Shown: positions 27,582 through 37,156, counted from the first letter of the stretch. The stretch: 64,000 nucleotides of DNA from Streptomyces triculaminicus (GCF_017349075.1 NZ_JAFMOF010000002.1:496001-560000); one strand, 5' to 3'. Notes: generated by a model not told the origin, from the letters alone. Made by a program: numbers and translations.

Positions 27582-28868
27582 ATGGCGCTCGGCGGACGGG
27601 GGAGCGCTGTCCCCTTGAGATTCCGGATCGGTCGTGCCAGCAGCACACCCGCGCACCTGCCTCCAGAGGAACCGGTACCCGTCCAGGCCGCCCAGGCCGT
27701 ACGGGCGGCCGGAGAGCCGGAGGTCGTCGAACCGCCCCTGTCGGACCACGAGATAGGCCTCATCAGGGCGTCCCTGGCGGTGGTCGAGCCGCTCGCGGGG
27801 GAACTGACGGTCTACTTCTACGCGATCCTCTTCGCCCGCTACCCCGAAGTCCGTCCGATGTTCCCGCACGGGATGGACGCCCAGCGCGACCGCCTGCTGC
27901 GCTCGCTGTTGCGCATCGTGGACCTGGTCGACGACCCCGAGAACCTCGTCCGCTTCTGCGGACACCTGGGCCGTGACCACCGCAAGTTCGGCACCCTCCC
28001 CGCGCACTTCCCGGCCGTGGGCGAGTGCCTGCTCGCCTCGCTGGCCCGGTACGCCGGCCCCGCGTGGACCCGGGAGATCGCCGCCGCCTGGACGAAGGCG
28101 TACGGCACGGTCGCCCAGGTCATGATCAGCGCGGCCGAGGAGGACGAGGCGGTACGGCCCGCCGTGTGGCCCGCCACGGTCGTGCACCGCGTCCCGCGCG
28201 GTAACGGCATCGTCGAGATCACCGTGAGTCCCCACACCCCGTACGCGTACGCCGCCGGCCAGTACGTGAGCGTCGAAACCCCCTGGTGGCCGAAGCGGTG
28301 GCGCTACTACTCCGTCGCCAACGCGCCGCGCGAGGACGGCACCCTCACCTTTCACGTGCGCGCCGTGCCCGGCGGCTCGGTCAGCGAAGCGCTGGTGCAC
28401 CGGGCGGCCGTGGGCGACGTGATCCGGCTGGGGCCCCCGATGGGCGACATGGTCCTGGACGCCGCCGACCACAGCGACCTGCTCTTCGTGGCCGGCGGCA
28501 CCGGCCTCGCCCCGATCCGCGCACTCATCGAAGAGGTCGCCCGCCGCGGGGGGCGCCATCAGGTGGAACTCTTCATCGGCGCCCGGACCGGGGCCGAGCT
28601 GTACGGGGTCGACGAGATGCTCAGGATGGCCCAGAGGCACCACTGGCTGACCATCAGGGCCGCGGTCTCCCACGAGTACATCCCCGGAATCCGTGGATCC
28701 CTGCCGGAGGTACTGGCGGAGTACGGGCCGTGGTACGAGCACGACGTCTTTCTCAGCGGCCCCGTCCACATGATCGCCACGGCCAGAGAGACGCTCGCCC
28801 TCCAGGGCACCCCGCCCGGCCGCATCCATCACGACCCGTTCGAGACGCCCGTCCTGTCGACGCCCTGA
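27582..28868 (+). CDS. Flavohemoglobin-like globin/FAD-NAD reductase
   Basis: About 428 residues: a globin domain (about 45-180, LSDHEIGLIRASLAVVEPLA and FARYPEVRPMFP, with a proximal-type His in GRDHRKFG), then an FAD domain (RYYSVANAP near 250) and an NAD domain (GGTGLAPIRALIEE near 310, VFLSGPVHMI near 392). This is the Hmp architecture, which oxidises nitric oxide to nitrate with O2. The N-terminal 40 residues are poorly conserved, so the start (ATG 27582 after AGGAG; GTG 27558 also open) is uncertain. A flavin-type oxidase gene follows. Confidence 0.85.
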   Translation: MALGGRGSAVPLRFRIGRASSTPAHLPPEEPVPVQAAQAVRAAGEPEVVEPPLSDHEIGLIRASLAVVEPLAGELTVYFYAILFARYPEVRPMFPHGMDAQRDRLLRSLLRIVDLVDDPENLVRFCGHLGRDHRKFGTLPAHFPAVGECLLASLARYAGPAWTREIAAAWTKAYGTVAQVMISAAEEDEAVRPAVWPATVVHRVPRGNGIVEITVSPHTPYAYAAGQYVSVETPWWPKRWRYYSVANAPREDGTLTFHVRAVPGGSVSEALVHRAAVGDVIRLGPPMGDMVLDAADHSDLLFVAGGTGLAPIRALIEEVARRGGRHQVELFIGARTGAELYGVDEMLRMAQRHHWLTIRAAVSHEYIPGIRGSLPEVLAEYGPWYEHDVFLSGPVHMIATARETLALQGTPPGRIHHDPFETPVLSTP

Positions 28869-28979
28869 GCCGCCTTGCGAACCACACCCGCGAGCCGCCC
28901 CGTGGCCGTCCCTCCGAGCCGTATCCCTGAGCCGTCCAGCGATTCGCATCCCCTGTCCGCCCTGCCAGGAGCCCCCTCC

Positions 28980-29738
28980 GTGACCTTGCCTTCGCCGCCT
29001 TTCGGATCAGCGGGCGAACACCATCTGCAGCAGCAACTCGGCACCGCCGACCGCGCCGCCCGGTTCTACGACCAGCAGGTGCGTCGCCACCTCACGCCCG
29101 AAATGCGGGAGTTCATCGGCCGCCAGGCCATGGTCTTCCTGGCCACCGCCGACTCTCGTGGCGAGTGCGACGCCAGCTTTCGGGCCGGGCCGCCGGGATT
29201 CGTCCACGTCATCGACGACCAGACGCTCGCCTACCCCGAATTCCGCGGCAACGGCGTGATGGCGAGCGCCGGCAACATGGTCGAGAACCCGCACCTCGGC
29301 ATGCTCTTCGTGGACTTCACCCACCATCACGTGGGCCTGCACGTCAACGGCGTGGCCCATGTCTACCGCGACAGCGACCTGCGCCGCCTCCACCCCGGCC
29401 TCCCCACCGACGTCGCACCCGGGCGCAGTCCGGAGGTGTGGGTCCGTATCGCCGTCGAGGAGGCCTACATCCACTGCTCCAAGCACATACCCCACCTGGA
29501 ACCGGCCCCCGCCCCGCCGGCCGCGAAGCGGGCCGCCCCCAGGACTCGGACTACTTCACCAAGCCCCGTACGGAACACTGGCCGAGCCTTCCGTGAACGT
29601 GAACAGGGGGGGGGGCGGCGCGGCGCCGTCCTCATCAGTGCCCGGCGCGTCCTTCCCCGGTGGGTTCCGCGGCGCCCTGGTTCTCCTCGTGCAGCCGGTG
29701 CGCCAGCAGCGAGTGGGCCATGGCACCTCCCGCGCTGA
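28980..29738 (+). CDS. Pyridoxamine 5'-phosphate oxidase-family protein, frameshifted near 3' end
   Basis: Residues 1-180 fit the split-barrel FMN-binding (PNPOx-like) family: FIGRQAMVFLATADSRGECD, then NGVMASAGNMVENPHLGML and AYIHCSKHIPHLE. GTG 28980 follows CCAGGAG. Near base 29538 a run of five C appears one base short: adding a C restores QDSDYFTKPRTEHWPSLP and a stop at 29594-29596, the normal family ending. As it stands the frame runs on to 29738, antisense to the AhpD-like gene, adding a basic tail that is surely not native. Either a recent mutation or a sequencing error. Confidence 0.75.
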   Translation: MTLPSPPFGSAGEHHLQQQLGTADRAARFYDQQVRRHLTPEMREFIGRQAMVFLATADSRGECDASFRAGPPGFVHVIDDQTLAYPEFRGNGVMASAGNMVENPHLGMLFVDFTHHHVGLHVNGVAHVYRDSDLRRLHPGLPTDVAPGRSPEVWVRIAVEEAYIHCSKHIPHLEPAPAPPAAKRAAPRTRTTSPSPVRNTGRAFREREQGGGRRGAVLISARRVLPRWVPRRPGSPRAAGAPAASGPWHLPR

Positions 29739-30003
29739 CCGCCGAGGCGACGAAGGCGACCTCCGTCATCTCCTGGCGGGTCGCACCGGCCTCGGCGGCG
29801 CCACGGGTGTGGGTGTCGATGCAGTAGGCGCAGCGGGTCGACGTGGCGACAGCCAGCGCGATCAGCTCGCGGTACTTGAGCGGCACCGCCCCGCCCTCGC
29901 GGAAGACGGCCGCGTGGAAGTTCAGGAAGGCGTTCGCCTCGGTCTTCGCCAGCTCCCGGACAGCGGGAATACGGTGCAGGTCAGAGGGTTGTTGGTAGCT
30001 CAT
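29635..30003 (-). CDS. AhpD-like carboxymuconolactone decarboxylase family protein
   Basis: A 122-residue helical protein with the AhpD-type redox motif CAYCIDTH near residue 58, preceded by LKYRELIALAVATSTR, the usual family block. AhpD-like proteins act as alkylhydroperoxidases; the CxxC and the His four residues on are in place. It is divergent from a LysR regulator 88 bases away, which probably controls it. The ATG is at 30003. No other peroxidase subunit is adjacent. Confidence 0.87.
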   Translation of the reverse strand: MSYQQPSDLHRIPAVRELAKTEANAFLNFHAAVFREGGAVPLKYRELIALAVATSTRCAYCIDTHTRGAAEAGATRQEMTEVAFVASAVSAGGAMAHSLLAHRLHEENQGAAEPTGEGRAGH

Positions 30004-30091
30004 GAAGCGATGGAATCAGGAGGCCCGCGACCCGGTCCAAGACCGTTTCGGTCGCCCTGCCAACGCGTTCGATATCGTCTTGGGCGTGGAC

Positions 30092-30958
30092 ATGCGCAGG
30101 CTTCAGTACTTCGTCGCGGTAGCGGAGGAGGGCAACGTGGGCAGGGCCGCCCGTCGGCTGCTCATGTCCCAGCCGCCCCTCAGCCAGCGCATCCGCGAAC
30201 TCGAGGCGGACCTCGGCTGCGCACTGTTCGTCCGTACTCCGCACGGCATGACGCTCACCCCGCCGGGCGAGGTGCTGCTGACGGAGGCGCGCCGGCTGCT
30301 CGAGGGCGTCGAGCGCGCCCGCGACCTGGTGCGCCGGGCAGCCGGCCGGCGAGTGCTGCGCGTGGGCGTCGTCGGCCCCGGCGAGGCGGCGCTGTCGGCC
30401 ACCATGGCCCGCACCTTCGCACAACAGCATGAAGACGTGGAAGTCAGCCTGATACAGGGCGACCTGAGCGACCCGACCGTCGGCCTGGCGGCCCAGAACG
30501 TGGACGCGGCGATCACCTTCACCCCCTTCACCCGGACCGGCCTGGCCACACGCACCGTCCGACAGGACCGGTGCTACGTCGCCGTACCGTCCGCCGGCCC
30601 CCTGGCCGCCGCCCCCACCCTCTCCCGCGCCGACCTGCGCGGCCACCTCTCCATCCGCCTGGCCGACGACACCGACCCCCTCTTCCGCGCGCACTGGCAG
30701 CCCGACGCATCGTCGGAGGGCCCGGTGGTCCGCTCGCTGGACGAGTGCCTGCACGCCGTCCTGTGGCGCAAGGCCGTGGCACTGGTCCCCGAACAGGTAG
30801 TACGCGGCCACCGGATCGAGGGCATCACCTACGTCCCCGTCAGCGACCTCCCCCCGGTCGACCTCGTCCTCGCCTGGCGCCGCTCCGACCGCAACCCCCT
30901 CGTAGCCCACTACGTCGAAGCCTTCTGCGCGGCGGTCCGGTCGCGGCCCGGGACCTGA
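30092..30958 (+). CDS. LysR-family transcriptional regulator
   Basis: A 288-residue DNA-binding regulator. The N-terminal winged helix reads MRRLQYFVAVAEEGNVGRAA with the recognition helix in MSQPPLSQRIRELE, followed by a periplasmic-binding-type effector domain (about 90-285, VLRVGVVGPGEA at its start). ATG 30092 is preferred to the longer open frame because the LysR family begins at this point; GTG 30086 is possible. The shared 88-base intergenic region with the divergent AhpD-like gene is the expected operator. Confidence 0.9.
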   Translation: MRRLQYFVAVAEEGNVGRAARRLLMSQPPLSQRIRELEADLGCALFVRTPHGMTLTPPGEVLLTEARRLLEGVERARDLVRRAAGRRVLRVGVVGPGEAALSATMARTFAQQHEDVEVSLIQGDLSDPTVGLAAQNVDAAITFTPFTRTGLATRTVRQDRCYVAVPSAGPLAAAPTLSRADLRGHLSIRLADDTDPLFRAHWQPDASSEGPVVRSLDECLHAVLWRKAVALVPEQVVRGHRIEGITYVPVSDLPPVDLVLAWRRSDRNPLVAHYVEAFCAAVRSRPGT

Positions 30959-31586
30959 AGGAACTCACCCGATTGCGCGGCGGGCTTGTGCGGGGATTCG
31001 GCACCGTTCTCCTGAGCCGTGACAGTGACCGCTGTGGCGACAACTTGCGGTGGGATACGCAGGTGACCGAGGAATACGGAACACTCTGGTCGATCCGACG
31101 GACCTCGACGCCTTCCTGACACACAACGCGGGCCGACACCTCCTGCCCGAAGCCCCGCCCACGTGATCGAGCAGAGTCTCACTGTCGGCCGGTGGTCCAC
31201 ATGGGGCCGGGATCGCGAACTCCGAAGGCCCTCACCGATTGAGCCGGACTCCCGGCTCGATCTGCGTCCGCAGCCCCTACCCTGAACGGGTGCTGTCTTC
31301 CGCTGCGACGGCCGTTCCCACCCCGGCCGCAGCTTGCGGGCCGCCGTGCATGCGCCCTCTCCCTGGCCCCCCGGCCGCTAGCGGACGAAGGAGTACACCA
31401 GCACAACCAACACCAGGAGGCCCAGCCACAGCGGGACACCAGTCTTCGTGAATCGTCCCGGTTGTCCCTGGGTTGTGGCCGTCGACGCTCGGCAATGCCG
31501 GACCCCCCACGAGCTCGTAGCAGGATCTTGGTCAGCGTTGCTGGTCGAGCGTGACTCGTACGACGATTCGGCCGTTCGTGAGGGTG
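30959..31586. other. Degenerate region with gene remnants
   Basis: No intact gene. A plus-strand fragment ending near 31162 reads DLDAFLTHNAGRHLLPEAPP before a stop, and a minus-strand fragment ending near 31379 reads KTGVPLWLGLLVLVVLVYS, the tail of a lost small membrane protein. These remnants mark the left edge of the accessory region, just before the truncated IS element. Confidence 0.45.
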
Positions 31587-32055
31587 TGAGTACCAGGCCG
31601 TGGATCGTGGACGACGACTTGTGGGCGCTGATTGAGCCGGTCCTGCCGCCGCGGCCGAAGCGTTCGCCGGGTCCGCGCCCGGTGGATGACCGGCGGTGTC
31701 TGCAGGGCATCCTCTACGTGCTGCACTGCAACATCACCTGGCAGCAGCTTCCGTTGGAGCTGGGCTTCGGCTCCGGCCAGACCTGCTGGCGCCGGCTCGG
31801 ACGCCGGCACGAGGCCGGCGTCTTCGACACACTGCACCGCCTGCTGCTGGCCGAGCTGAACGCGGCCGGAGAGCTGGACTGGACGCGTGTGTGCGTGGAT
31901 GCCTCCCATCTGCGCGCGAAAATGAGGGCGAGGCGACGGGCCCCTCGCCGGTCGACCGCCGCAAGACCGGCAGCAAGCACCACGTGATCTGTGACGGCAA
32001 CGACACCCCGTTCAAAGTGATCACCACGCCGCCAACGTCAACGACGTCACCCAGA
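31587..32055 (+). mobile_element. IS5-family (IS427-type) transposase, 3'-truncated
   Basis: The first part is a clear IS5-family transposase: IVDDDLWALIEPVLPPRPKR, then NITWQQLPLELGFGSG and LDWTRVCVDASHLRAK. At the AAAATGAG near 31918 the reading continues in the -1 frame (EATGPSPVDRRKTGSKHH), the usual programmed shift between orfA and orfB of this group. A further one-base loss near 32028 and an abrupt switch at about 32055 remove the catalytic C-terminal half. The rest is replaced by an unrelated coding tail, so the element is dead. The ends were not identified. Confidence 0.82.
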
Positions 32056-32363
32056 ACGACGGCGAATCACACTCCACGGGGCGATCCCACAGCTACGGCG
32101 GAGGTGATAGCGAGACGGGGGGATGGTCGACTAGTTGGCAAAATTCCGTCAACAGTTCGATTGGTAATTCTGTGACGCGCGGCGAGACAGTATCCCGGGT
32201 CTATGAATTCACGGTCGAGCCGACACAAATCCAATCGCTGCCGCCCACCGGACTCATTTTGATCGAGACGAGTCCGCAAAGCCGCCGCGTCGTGTTCGGC
32301 GACTGCAACCCTGCCATCACCCTCCTACCGCACGTGGCCGACGCCCCACGGCTACCCGAGTAG
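32056..32363 (+). pseudogene. C-terminal remnant of a TraG/TraD- or HerA-partner-like protein
   Basis: Directly after the IS break the frame encodes about 100 residues: a Ser/Gly-rich linker (GRSHSYGGGDSETGGWS) and then VYEFTVEPTQIQSLPPTGLI followed by RRVVFGDCNPAITLL. The last block resembles the C-terminus of long conjugative coupling-type or HerA-associated ATPases of actinomycetes, recalled from memory only. The stop at 32361 is 13 bases before the HerA-type gene, which has GGGAGG in the gap. This was therefore probably the first gene of that operon, cut by the IS or a deletion. Confidence 0.55.
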
Positions 32364-32376
32364 GGAGGCGATCGCT

Positions 32377-35256
32377 GTGACAGACTGCGGTGAGCCCGGC
32401 GCCTCTTCCAGCAAGGCATCGATGATCTTAGAGGGCTTCCGGTTTCACCGGCTGCTGGACATCCCCCGGCAGGCTCCCGAAGACCAAGGGCCGGACCGTA
32501 CGCCGGCGGAGTTGTTCGCCGCACTCACCGCCGCACGGGCCGAGTTCAACGATCGTCCAGGGGCGGCACTGGCAGTGGTGTGGCATCGGGCCCCCGGCAG
32601 CCAGCAGCTCGATGTCCTGGTGGGAGGACGTCCCTTCGTACCGTTCGCAAGAGACCACGGCCAAGCTACCGGCACTCGCGGCTACCCCCTGCTCTACCCG
32701 CCAGGTGCGGTGGCCGTGCCCGCCCATGTCCCCGACTTGGCCAGCTTCACATCCTGGGCCCGCTGCCGGGGACAGGCCGATCCTTTGTGGACGCCGGCGG
32801 CGGACCGGCCGAAAGTCATGCGCGGCGGCTTCGATGACCACGTCGGCCACATGCGTGACCCGTTCGCCTGGATGGTGCTCGCGGAACCGCTCAGCGATGA
32901 GGCGCTGGAGAGGGAGCGCGTGGCCCTGACCGGGAGAATCCCGGGGCTCAGGCAGCGGGAGAACTCCGAACTGGACCGTGTCGCCCTCGAACGCGCCCAG
33001 GCCCGGTACCGGGAGCTGTCCAGGGCCCGCCCCAGCGGGATGTGGAACATCCACGTCCTGGTCGGCTCACCCGACGCGCCCACCACCCGCCGAGCGGCCG
33101 CACTCCTGTGCAGCTCCGCCGACCTGGACGAGCACCCCTACACCCTCATACCCGGACCGCCGGTCGGAGATCTGGCACAGGCATGGCACGCAGCAACAAC
33201 CCCGGCCAGCGAACCAGCCTCCCCCTTCCCTGCGAGCACCGAGCTGCTGGCCGCGCTGGCTCGTCCACCGCGCAAGGAACTCCCCGGCGTCCGTCACGTC
33301 GAGCGCGCCGACTTCGATGTCACCCCCGAATCAACCGGAGACATTGTGCTCGGCTCGGTTCTTGACGAAGCCGACCAGCCGATCAGTGCCCTGGGAATCA
33401 CCACGGACACCCTCAACCGGCATGCCTTCGTCACAGGCGCTACCGGCTCCGGAAAATCACAGACCGTACGGCACCTGTTGGAGTCCCTGCACGACATCGA
33501 GGTCCCTTGGCTGGTCATCGAGCCGGCCAAGGTCGAATACGCGAACATGGCAGGCCGACTGGCCGACCGCGCAGAAGTCACAGTGATCCGCCCCGGCGCC
33601 CCCGATGGTGTCCCCGTGGGCCTGAATCCGCTCGAACCGGAGCCCGGGTTCCCGCTGCAGACCCACCTCGACCTCGTCCGAGCCCTCTTCCTGGCCGCTT
33701 TCGAGGCCACGGACCCGTTTCCCCAGGTCCTCAGCCAGGCACTGACCAGGTGTTATCAGGAGATGGGCTGGAACCTGGCGTTGGGCACCCGCCGAGGCGT
33801 GCCAAGGGCACCGCGCTATCCCGGTCTGGCGGACGTGCAGAAAGCCGCCTTGGAGGTCGTGGACAACATCGGATACGGCAAGGAGGTCGCCGACAACGTA
33901 CGCGGCTTCATCGACGTACGACTCGGATCGCTCAGGATGGGCACCCCCGGATGGTTCTTCGAAGCCCACCACCCCATCGACATGAGCAGCCTCCTGGACC
34001 GAAACGTAGTGCTGGAGATCGAAGACATCGGCAACGACCAGGACAAAGCGTTCTTCATCGGAGCCGTACTGATCCGCATCTACGAACACCTGCGAGTCCA
34101 CCGCACCGACACCACCGGAGGCGGCGGGCTGCGTCATGTCACAGTGATCGAGGAGGCGCACCGGCTGCTCAAGAATGTCTCGCCGGGCAGCCCGGCCGCC
34201 CACGCAGTGGAACTCTTCGCCTCGCTGCTCGCCGAGATCCGCGCCTACGGCGAAGGCATCGTGGTCGCCGAGCAGATCCCGTCGAAGATCCTGCCAGACG
34301 TCGTCAAAAACACCGCACTGAAAATCGTCCACCGCCTCCCGGCAGCCGACGACCGCGAGGCCGTCGGCGCAACGATGAACCTCACCCCCCAGCAGTCCCG
34401 GCACATCGTCGCCCTCCCCCCAGGCCGCGCGGCCGCCTTCGCGGACGGTATGGACCGCCCCCTGCGTATCGCTGTACCGCTGGGACTGGCCCGCGAGAGC
34501 ACAACACAAGCCACCCGATCCGTTCCCACCCTGACGAACCCGCACTCCGCACCGGGACATCTGGAGCGGCTCCGACCCCATACACTCCGCGAGATCAGCC
34601 TGGGCAAAGATCTGGCAGAGGACCCAGCCCTCACCCTCTGGATCGAACTGCTGACGATCGCGCATATTTGCGGCTTGCCCTCTCCGCGGCCCCACGCATC
34701 CTGGTTCGAAGAACTGCGGAACCGAGCGAACGAACGGATCCTTGAGTGCGCCATTGCTGCGCGCATCAACGCAGCCGTCGACGACCGGTCGGCAGGGCTA
34801 TCGGACTTCTATCCACCGGAGAATCTCCTGGAGCACCTGACAGCCTCAGCGATGCGTGTCCTGGCCGGAGGCAGCGCCTGCTCACGCGGTGAAGTCGAGT
34901 GGCAGGCAGGCACCTGGCGCTGGGCAGACGTATACCGAGCACTCAAGGCGGCCGACACGTCGAGCGAAGCCCCCCACCCTGACACGACCGCATGGGCCGC
35001 CCGCGGGCTGCAGTTGCCGGGCCGCACAGTCGCAGAACAACTGGAAGCCTGGAAGGCACACCCTGACACCTGGCGCCCCTCAGAGACCACGGTGCGCGGC
35101 GTATCCATGGCCTGGAGCCAAGCGTGTGATGCCCTGCACAACGCGAGAGAGTCCCAAGAGCGGCTGAAGAAGGCAGCTTCCTTCCTCCAAGCGCCCTGGT
35201 GGCCACTGAAGTCGTTTGTACGGGCGGTAGCCACAACAGGCGGGGGGAGGACATGA
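32377..35256 (+). CDS. HerA-type (DUF87) ATPase
   Basis: A 959-residue FtsK/HerA-superfamily ATPase. The N-terminal 300 residues are poorly conserved. The motor has Walker A GATGSGKSQTV near residue 353, Walker B HVTVIEEAHRLLKN near 590, a Q/R sensor region (VAEQIPSKILPDVVKNTALK near 630) and the typical HerA closing block LPPGRAAAFADGMDRPL near 690. A helical C-domain of 240 residues follows. Relatives work as hexameric DNA translocases or drive export. GTG start after GGGAGG; the stop overlaps the next gene (ATGA). Codon use is a little less GC-rich than in the core genes. Central to the accessory operon. Confidence 0.85.
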   Translation: MTDCGEPGASSSKASMILEGFRFHRLLDIPRQAPEDQGPDRTPAELFAALTAARAEFNDRPGAALAVVWHRAPGSQQLDVLVGGRPFVPFARDHGQATGTRGYPLLYPPGAVAVPAHVPDLASFTSWARCRGQADPLWTPAADRPKVMRGGFDDHVGHMRDPFAWMVLAEPLSDEALERERVALTGRIPGLRQRENSELDRVALERAQARYRELSRARPSGMWNIHVLVGSPDAPTTRRAAALLCSSADLDEHPYTLIPGPPVGDLAQAWHAATTPASEPASPFPASTELLAALARPPRKELPGVRHVERADFDVTPESTGDIVLGSVLDEADQPISALGITTDTLNRHAFVTGATGSGKSQTVRHLLESLHDIEVPWLVIEPAKVEYANMAGRLADRAEVTVIRPGAPDGVPVGLNPLEPEPGFPLQTHLDLVRALFLAAFEATDPFPQVLSQALTRCYQEMGWNLALGTRRGVPRAPRYPGLADVQKAALEVVDNIGYGKEVADNVRGFIDVRLGSLRMGTPGWFFEAHHPIDMSSLLDRNVVLEIEDIGNDQDKAFFIGAVLIRIYEHLRVHRTDTTGGGGLRHVTVIEEAHRLLKNVSPGSPAAHAVELFASLLAEIRAYGEGIVVAEQIPSKILPDVVKNTALKIVHRLPAADDREAVGATMNLTPQQSRHIVALPPGRAAAFADGMDRPLRIAVPLGLARESTTQATRSVPTLTNPHSAPGHLERLRPHTLREISLGKDLAEDPALTLWIELLTIAHICGLPSPRPHASWFEELRNRANERILECAIAARINAAVDDRSAGLSDFYPPENLLEHLTASAMRVLAGGSACSRGEVEWQAGTWRWADVYRALKAADTSSEAPHPDTTAWAARGLQLPGRTVAEQLEAWKAHPDTWRPSETTVRGVSMAWSQACDALHNARESQERLKKAASFLQAPWWPLKSFVRAVATTGGGRT

Positions 35257-36041
35257 GCGCGGACGGCCCCGCAAGGCCGGTTGAGCAGGAGATCCCGAGG
35301 GCACCCGACAACGGCTCCTCCCAGGGCGACGACGGACCCGACCACACCGCAATGGAGGATATTGATGCCACGGACTCCTTCCGTGGTGACGTCGAAGGCG
35401 ACAGAGACAGCGACAGCGCGTCGCACGGCCCGGAAATGCCGGTCAATGAAGACGGAGAGACGGAGAAGCCGAAGGGGGAGGCCGACGGCGACGATGCGTC
35501 GGCGGAGCCGATCGACAGCGAGTATCCAGACCATGATGAAGCGGGGCACGTGGCGGCAGGGGATATGGATGCCTTAGGTGACGCTGATGATGACGCTCGC
35601 GACGGTGATGTGTGGGACCGTCCGCTGACATCAGAGGACCTGCTGTCCGCCCCTGCAGACGATGGATCCGCCATCGGGGGAGACCTGGATGAACAGGGCA
35701 GCCCTGGCAAGCCGTCTGTTGAAACCGCGGTTGCCGGTGAAGGGGCCTCTCCGCCGGAGACTGCGGGTGATGAGGAGCCGGCCGCGCAGGAAGAGGCGAG
35801 GGATACGACCCCTCGTGAGGAACCCGCAGAACATCCGGGGCCGGATGATGGCTTCGCAGATGTACGAGGCAGGGACGACTCTGCTGAAGATCCGCGGCCA
35901 GAGAAGACCCCCACCGCTGGCGAGCAGGAAGCACCTGGCGAGGCTCTTGAGGGACAGGGGGATTCTGCGGACACGTCCAGAAAGGCCGGGGAGCAAGCCG
36001 AACCCCCGCCATTGACACGGGTGGGCATCGCGACGACCTGA
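35253..36041 (+). CDS. Acidic disordered N-terminal part of a RelA/SpoT-domain protein (frameshifted)
   Basis: From the ATG at 35253, which overlaps the ATPase stop and has GGGGGGAGG upstream, the frame gives 262 residues dominated by Asp, Glu, Gly and Pro, with no fold visible, and a stop at 36041. In the next frame, from 36002 onward, the same acidic composition continues (GGHRDDLTGGHGTGEYEDH) straight into the RelA/SpoT domain of the following entry. Adding one C to the C5 run at 36003-36007 joins the two frames into one protein of about 630 residues. I read both parts as one gene, broken or misread at this run. Confidence 0.65.
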   Translation: MSADGPARPVEQEIPRAPDNGSSQGDDGPDHTAMEDIDATDSFRGDVEGDRDSDSASHGPEMPVNEDGETEKPKGEADGDDASAEPIDSEYPDHDEAGHVAAGDMDALGDADDDARDGDVWDRPLTSEDLLSAPADDGSAIGGDLDEQGSPGKPSVETAVAGEGASPPETAGDEEPAAQEEARDTTPREEPAEHPGPDDGFADVRGRDDSAEDPRPEKTPTAGEQEAPGEALEGQGDSADTSRKAGEQAEPPPLTRVGIATT

Positions 36042-36211
36042 CCGGCGGCCACGGTACAGGAGAGTACGAAGACCACACCGGCGATCATTCCGGTGCCCAG
36101 AAGGACGACGGCGAGGCAGAGGATGCGAACGAGCCTGACGCATCGTCGGAGGAGGACGGCGAGGCCGGCGATCCGAAGTCGGGGGATCAGTCGGAGAACC
36201 CGCTGGCCGAC

Positions 36212-37156
36212 GTGGCGGAGGCCCTCGGCGAGCGGCATCCCGAGGTGGCTTCGGTGATCACCAAGCTCGGTGCGGACGATGCGAACAGGCTGAACGTGAT
36301 CGAGAACCTGAAGGACCCTGAGGCCGGGGGCGAACGGACCCTGGAGATCATTCAGGAGCTCGCCGTGGGGGAGACCCTGGAGGGACGCTCCTTGGAGGAG
36401 TACAGGTCCGAGAACCCCGGGCGCGGCCCCCTGTTCGAGCCCGTGGAGCATGAGGTGAACCACGCTCCCGACGGGACGTTCCGCAAGAACGCTTACGTCG
36501 AGCAGACCAAGGTGGACGACCCGGTGCGAGCCCTTGGAGCCGCCATCGAGGACAGCGACCGCGCCGCCCTGGACGACTACGGCATGAGGCTGCAGAACGA
36601 GGTGGAGCCAGCCGTCTACGAAGACGTGACGAGTCTCCTTGAGGAGGCTGGCGACGCCGACGACGCCGAATTGAGCATCCGTACGAAATCCGCAGACGGC
36701 CTGGTCGACAAAGTGAAACGAATGACAGAGGGGAGCGAGGGCCGAAAAGCCCGCCCGGATTACGAGATCGGGGACGTCATCGATGCCGTGGGTGCAAGAA
36801 TTACCGTCGATAATACCGCCCGGCTCGAAGCCGTTCTCGAAAAGGCCAAGGAGTACTTCGGTACCGGCGAGGGCGGGCGCCTGCTGGAGGTCGAGAACAT
36901 GTACGCCGAGCCCAAGAGCGGCAATCCGAGCTACCGCGTCATTCCCATGGTCGCAGCCATCGAGGTCGGCGGAAAGCCGTACACGTACGAACTTCAGCTC
37001 ACGACCAAGCGGGCTTCCGTGGCCGCTGACCTTGAGCACAACACCGTGTACAAGCCGCATATCGAAACGACTTCGAAGGAACGCGATGTGATGCGTAAAA
37101 TGCAGGCAGAAGCAGCGGCGTTGGATCAGGAAGAAACTCGCAGGAGGTACCCGTGA
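36212..37156 (+). CDS. RelA/SpoT-type alarmone synthetase domain protein (C-terminal part)
   Basis: 314 residues from the first start codon in this frame, but the open frame reaches back to 36002 and probably belongs to the gene starting at 35253. A helical region (1-150) leads into a RelA/SpoT nucleotidyltransferase fold (about 160-300): SIRTKSADGLVDKVKRM matches the RxKxxxxLxxKxxR ATP loop, DVIDAVGARITVD holds the metal Asp and Arg, PSYRVI the pyrophosphate-acceptor Tyr, and YELQLTT the second acidic ligand, followed by AADLEHNTVYK. All key synthetase residues appear present, and there is no hydrolase domain. It overlaps the next gene by 4 bases. Confidence 0.78.
   Translation: MAEALGERHPEVASVITKLGADDANRLNVIENLKDPEAGGERTLEIIQELAVGETLEGRSLEEYRSENPGRGPLFEPVEHEVNHAPDGTFRKNAYVEQTKVDDPVRALGAAIEDSDRAALDDYGMRLQNEVEPAVYEDVTSLLEEAGDADDAELSIRTKSADGLVDKVKRMTEGSEGRKARPDYEIGDVIDAVGARITVDNTARLEAVLEKAKEYFGTGEGGRLLEVENMYAEPKSGNPSYRVIPMVAAIEVGGKPYTYELQLTTKRASVAADLEHNTVYKPHIETTSKERDVMRKMQAEAAALDQEETRRRYP

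Noticed and set aside
36003..36007. Programmed -1 frameshift in the RelA/SpoT gene
   Set aside because: The site does not fit a slippery heptamer (the P-site codon would re-pair with ACC), so a missing C is likelier.
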